A stretch of DNA of 10,280 bases from an uncultured Collinsella sp. (GTDB taxonomy: Bacteria > Actinomycetota > Coriobacteriia > Coriobacteriales > Coriobacteriaceae). The notes under the pieces are model-generated. The model had not been told where the DNA came from and did no database searches. It saw only the letters and a list, made by a program, of their open reading frames with translations. The stretch covers positions 1-10,280 of the forward strand of contig UQHW01000048.1 in NCBI GenBank assembly GCA_900540935.1, given 5' to 3'. The translations under genes and the position numbers were made by a program. Positions 8,184 through 10,280 of the stretch are shown one piece after another. The number at the start of each line of letters is the position of its first letter. Within the stretch, counting starts at the first letter, position 1.

Positions 8184-8723
8184 CTACTCGGCAGCAGCCT
8201 CAGTCTCGACCTCGGCGGTCTCGGCCTCGGCGACCTCAGCGGCCTCCTCGACCTCAGCCTCGGCAGCGAGCTCCTCGGCGGTAACGCCGACGAGAACGAC
8301 AACCTCGGCCTTGATCTCGCGGTACAGCGAGATGGAAACGGTGTGGGCACCGGCAACCTTGATAGGCTTACCGAGCTCGACGCGCTTGCGGTCGATGTCC
8401 ATACCGAGCTGATCCTTGATGGCGTCAGCGATCATAGCGGCGGTAACGGAGCCAAAGAGGATGCCCTCGTCGCCGACCTTGACGTCAACGGTGACCGTCT
8501 TGCCCTCGAAGGCAGCCTTGGTCTCGTTGGCGGTAGCCAGACGGACGGCCTCGCGCTTGGCGATGTTGTTGCGACGCTCGTCAAGCTGCTTGAGGTTGCC
8601 CTTGGTGGCGGCAACAGCGAGCTTCTTGGGGAACAGGAAGTTCTCAGCGTAACCCTGAGCGACCTCTACGACGTCACCCTCGCCGCCCTTGCCCTTGATC
8701 TCATCGAGAAGAATAACCTTCAT
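8184..8723 (-). CDS. rplI: Ribosomal protein L9 with an acidic C-terminal tail
   Basis: Component of the large ribosomal subunit that binds 23S rRNA near the base of the L1 stalk. The N-terminal domain (1-50) shows the L9 signature: KGKGGEGDVVEVAQGYAENFLFP (8-32, with conserved Gly, Asn and Phe). A charged connecting helix follows (about 45-75), then the C-terminal domain to about 148. Residues 149-179 are an added tail of almost only Ala, Glu and Val; the family usually ends near 148-150. The DNA for the tail is a run of similar Glu/Ala codons. The ATG at 8723 follows AAGGGAG, whose bases overlap the rpsR stop region, 15 bases away, so translation of the two is probably coupled. It is the last gene before the strong terminator. 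Confidence 0.97.
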   Translation of the reverse strand: MKVILLDEIKGKGGEGDVVEVAQGYAENFLFPKKLAVAATKGNLKQLDERRNNIAKREAVRLATANETKAAFEGKTVTVDVKVGDEGILFGSVTAAMIADAIKDQLGMDIDRKRVELGKPIKVAGAHTVSISLYREIKAEVVVLVGVTAEELAAEAEVEEAAEVAEAETAEVETEAAAE

Positions 8724-8738
8724 GATGCGTCTCCCTTC

Positions 8739-9005
8739 TTAGCCGCGGTCGCGGTTGCCACGAGAGGAAACCACGGGGACGGTGTACGGCAGGAGAGCCA
8801 TCTCGCGGGCGCGCTTGATGGCGTTGGCGATGTCATGCTGATGCTGCGTGCAAGCGCCAGTGACGCGACGGGGCTTGATCTTGCCACGGTCGGTCATGTA
8901 CTTACGGAGAAGCTGAGTGTCCTTATAGTCGATGAACTCAGTGTTCTCCTTGCAGAACTGGCAGTACTTACGACGCGGCTGACGTGCAGAATAATCATTA
9001 GCCAT
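8739..9005 (-). CDS. rpsR: Ribosomal protein S18, zinc-ribbon form
   Basis: Small-subunit protein that pairs with S6 on the 16S rRNA platform. The protein has 88 residues; the core from YCQFC to REMALLPYT (14-75) is clearly S18, including DYKDTQLLRKYMTDRGKI and RRVTGACTQHQ. Cys15, Cys18, Cys52 and His55 are arranged as CxxC plus CxxH, as expected for the zinc-binding type. The last 13 residues are a basic, Ser/Gly/Arg-rich tail. I start at the ATG at 9005 (MANDYSARQ), nine bases after GAAAGG. The frame is open 17 codons further up, but that part covers a hairpin and lacks a ribosome site. It sits between ssb and rplI, the common rpsF-ssb-rpsR-rplI order. Confidence 0.97.
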   Translation of the reverse strand: MANDYSARQPRRKYCQFCKENTEFIDYKDTQLLRKYMTDRGKIKPRRVTGACTQHQHDIANAIKRAREMALLPYTVPVVSSRGNRDRG

Positions 9006-9029
9006 GTCAAAATACCTTTCATTTGGCAA

Positions 9030-9045
9030 CTTCGGCGAGCCGAAG
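9030..9045 (-). other. Hairpin in the ssb-rpsR gap
   Basis: CTTCGG and CCGAAG form a perfect 6-bp stem with a CTCG loop (7 bp if the loop is closed further), extendable by G-T pairs. It lies in the 72-base gap between ssb and rpsR, 10-15 bases before the rpsR ribosome site. No T-run follows on the minus strand, so it is not a terminator. It may be an RNA processing or protein-binding site, or without function. Confidence 0.4.
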
Positions 9046-9077
9046 CCGCCTCTCACTCAAAAATAGGTGAACAACCC

Positions 9078-9530
9078 TTAGAACGGGATGTCCTCATCGT
9101 AGACGTCGACCGCAGGCGGCGTAGCCACCGGCGCGGCGGGACGTGCTGCGGGCGCGGGGGCTGCGGGGGCGTAACCGCCCTGATCATAGCCACCCTGGCC
9201 ACCACGGGAGCTCATAAACTCGATCTCATCGACGATGACCTCAAGCTTGCTCCGGCGCTGGCCGTCGCGCTCCCAAGAGCTGTAGCGCAGCTTGCCCTCG
9301 ATCGCGACCTTGTTTCCCTTTGCCAGGAAACGGCTCACGGCCTCGGCGCGGGTGCCGAACATGGTGCAGTCGACAAAGTTGGGATAGTCCTCCCACTCGC
9401 CAGTCTGCGGGTTGCGGCGGCGATCGTTCACGGCGACGCCAAAGGACAGAACCTGGGTTCCGCCGGCGGTGGCGCGCAGCTCGGGATCACGCGTGAGGTT
9501 ACCGGTGATGTTCACTCGATTGATGCTCAT
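9078..9530 (-). CDS. ssb: Single-stranded DNA-binding protein
   Basis: Tetrameric protein that coats single-stranded DNA in replication, repair and recombination. The OB-fold occupies about residues 1-108, beginning INRVNITGNLTRDPELR and including the WEDYPNFVDCTMFGTRAE stretch. A flexible linker rich in Gly, Ala and Pro (109-141) follows. The acidic tail DEDIPF (145-150) is the conserved docking tip for partner proteins. Length of 150 is typical. The ATG at 9530 follows AGGAAG at about nine bases. It sits 48 bases after rpsF in the same operon. Confidence 0.97.
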   Translation of the reverse strand: MSINRVNITGNLTRDPELRATAGGTQVLSFGVAVNDRRRNPQTGEWEDYPNFVDCTMFGTRAEAVSRFLAKGNKVAIEGKLRYSSWERDGQRRSKLEVIVDEIEFMSSRGGQGGYDQGGYAPAAPAPAARPAAPVATPPAVDVYDEDIPF

Positions 9531-9578
9531 AACTCACTACTTCCTCTTGGGGCACAAGCCCAGTCCAAAACGACAGTC

Positions 9579-9872
9579 TTACTCCTGGTCGTCGCGACGG
9601 ACGATCATGTGGCGGACCACAGCGTCGGTGATGCGCAGGACGCGATCAAGCTCGGCGATCTGGGTAGGATCTGCGTGGAAGTTGATGAGGGTGTAGTCAC
9701 CATCGGTGAGGTCGTTGATCTCGTAGGCGAGCTTGCGCTTGCCCCACTCGTCAACGGAGTCGACCTTGCCAGCGCCCTCAGCTATCGTGGTATCGATACG
9801 CTTCATAACAGCGAGACGAGTCTCGGGGTCGAGCGACGGGTCAACAAAGAACAGCAGTTCATAAGCCTTCAT
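9579..9872 (-). CDS. rpsF: Ribosomal protein S6
   Basis: Small-subunit protein that binds 16S rRNA together with S18. The 97-residue product starts MKAYELLFFVDPSL and contains the family patterns EWGKRKLAYEI (42-52), GDYTLINFHADP (58-69) and a final VVRHMIVRRDDQE. Length is normal. I start at the ATG at 9872 because AGGAGGTGA, a full match to the 16S anti-Shine-Dalgarno region, lies four bases upstream; an in-frame alternative at 9893 would place that site inside the gene. It is the first gene of rpsF-ssb-rpsR-rplI, with a promoter and a hairpin in the leader. Confidence 0.97.
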   Translation of the reverse strand: MKAYELLFFVDPSLDPETRLAVMKRIDTTIAEGAGKVDSVDEWGKRKLAYEINDLTDGDYTLINFHADPTQIAELDRVLRITDAVVRHMIVRRDDQE

Positions 9873-9898
9873 ATTGTCACCTCCTCTGGGCAAATGTG

Positions 9899-9927
9899 GC
9901 TTCAGGTCGTGAAGGTGCGCCTGAAGC
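9899..9927 (-). promoter_or_regulatory. Hairpin in the rpsF leader, possible autoregulatory site
   Basis: GCTTCAGG and CCTGAAGC form a perfect 8-bp stem with a 13-base loop in the predicted 65-base leader of rpsF, ahead of the ribosome site. In many bacteria the S6-S18 complex binds a structure in the rpsF leader and limits its own synthesis. The place fits, but I cannot identify the diagnostic bulged CCG of that motif. Confidence 0.4.
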
Positions 9928-9943
9928 AGGAAAAGACTTGGTA

Positions 9944-9983
9944 ATAATATCTTTCAACCTCCTAGGCTGCAAGAATATGCAGC
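9944..9983 (-). promoter_or_regulatory. Candidate promoter of the rpsF operon
   Basis: On the minus strand TTGCAG (9967-9972), a 17-base spacer and TATTAT (9944-9949, five of six to TATAAT) are correctly placed, about 65 bases before rpsF. A perfect inverted repeat GCTGCA/TGCAGC with a six-base gap (9966-9983) overlaps the -35 and could be an operator. Confidence 0.55.
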
Positions 9984-10041
9984 TACAACCTCATGACCTC
10001 CACATATGCCCATACTCGCACGGTGTTTCATGCGCATTCCA

Positions 10042-10061
10042 ACCAAATGCCGACCAAATGC
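10042..10061. repeat. Two tandem ACCAAATGC repeats
   Basis: ACCAAATGC occurs at 10042-10050 and 10053-10061, an 11-base period (about one helical turn). It lies in the non-coding region upstream of the rpsF promoter. Function unknown; two copies may be chance. Confidence 0.35.
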
Positions 10062-10119
10062 TTGACGGATTTGTGGACAAGATACGGTGCCGCGGGGACA
10101 AGCTGAGCCAAGCCGCAGG

Positions 10120-10245
10120 TCAACGGGCACAAGGCTGTGGTCGCAAAATGCATACCAGTGGCCCACAGCACCAATCAAAGATTTTTAAATTCATTGCCAA
10201 GTCGCTTATGAATACCCTTTTTGAACCCTTGATTATCGACTTCAT
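10120..10245 (-). CDS. Doubtful 41-residue small reading frame
   Basis: I do not recognise this product. It begins MKSIIKGSKRVFISDLAMN and ends with a Cys-rich part (three Cys near WCCGPLVC). The support is the ribosome site: GGGAGGTG lies five bases before the ATG at 10245, as good as those of real genes here. Against it, the codons (ATA, AGG, TTA) are unlike the neighbours, the frame is short and no homology is evident. Another frame, open from the window edge to a stop at 10175 and ending HKRLGNEFKNL, overlaps it and is an equally possible tail of an upstream gene. Confidence 0.2.
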   Translation of the reverse strand: MKSIIKGSKRVFISDLAMNLKIFDWCCGPLVCILRPQPCAR

Positions 10246-10280
10246 CCGAACACCTCCCACATTCATCCGTACATGTACGG
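10241..10280. promoter_or_regulatory. Near-identical 12-mers two helical turns apart, with a perfect palindrome
   Basis: TTCATCCGAACA (10241-10252) and TTCATCCGTACA (10262-10273) differ at one base and are 21 bases apart. The second runs into CCGTACATGTACGG (10267-10280), a perfect 14-bp palindrome at the window edge. Same-face repeats plus a palindrome suggest a regulator-binding site, though the context beyond the edge is unseen. Confidence 0.3.

Noticed and set aside
8181..8276. Tandem repeat array at the end of rplI
   Set aside because: The periodicity is explained by Glu/Ala/Val codons of the L9 tail and is not an exact repeat; reported as a protein feature instead.
8181..9944. 587-codon plus-strand open frame opposite rplI, rpsR, ssb and rpsF
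   Set aside because: It lies antisense to four certain genes, has low-complexity Leu/Ala/Asp/Gly composition typical of high-GC shadows, and shows no recognisable domain.
9954..10178. 74-codon minus-strand frame upstream of rpsF
   Set aside because: TTG start without a ribosome site, overlaps the rpsF -35, and the product looks like translated intergenic DNA.

Overview
The window looks like a chromosomal housekeeping segment from a high-GC actinobacterium. The protein sequences and gene order best fit the Coriobacteriia, and Collinsella or a close relative is my guess from memory, not a search result. Every convincing gene is on the minus strand, so transcription runs from right to left. The long plus-strand open frames are antisense shadows of high-GC codon use.

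Layout, in order of transcription. (1) 9873-10280 is mostly non-coding. It holds a probable promoter and a short leader with a hairpin for the ribosomal operon, several short repeats, and one doubtful 41-residue reading frame near the window edge. (2) 8184-9872 is rpsF-ssb-rpsR-rplI: ribosomal protein S6, single-stranded DNA-binding protein, S18 and L9. It ends at a very strong intrinsic terminator (8113-8151). (3) 6568-7959 is dnaB, the replicative helicase, with its own candidate promoter. (4) 3049-6474 is purA, purD and a Nudix hydrolase. A candidate promoter lies over the dnaB stop codon, and a long hairpin sits between purA and purD. (5) 116-2963 is an ABC exporter half-transporter followed by a single-pass membrane protein of unknown function, closed by an intrinsic terminator (69-109).

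How the genes work together: region 2 combines translation (S6 and S18 bind each other in the small subunit; L9 is in the large one) with DNA maintenance (SSB), and DnaB follows directly, so replication and translation genes are clustered. PurA commits IMP to AMP synthesis, PurD makes an early intermediate of purine synthesis, and the Nudix enzyme probably cleaves ADP-ribose or a similar nucleotide. The last two genes form a probable membrane operon.

I see no defence system, phage, CRISPR array, tRNA or rRNA. The most unusual signal is a 171-bp interrupted palindrome (2875-3045) between the Nudix gene and the ABC transporter. It consists of two inverted copies of a unit (about 27 conserved bases, a spacer, a GC-rich hairpin). 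It encloses the ribosome binding site and first start codon of the transporter, and a perfect terminator-like hairpin lies shortly downstream inside the coding region.
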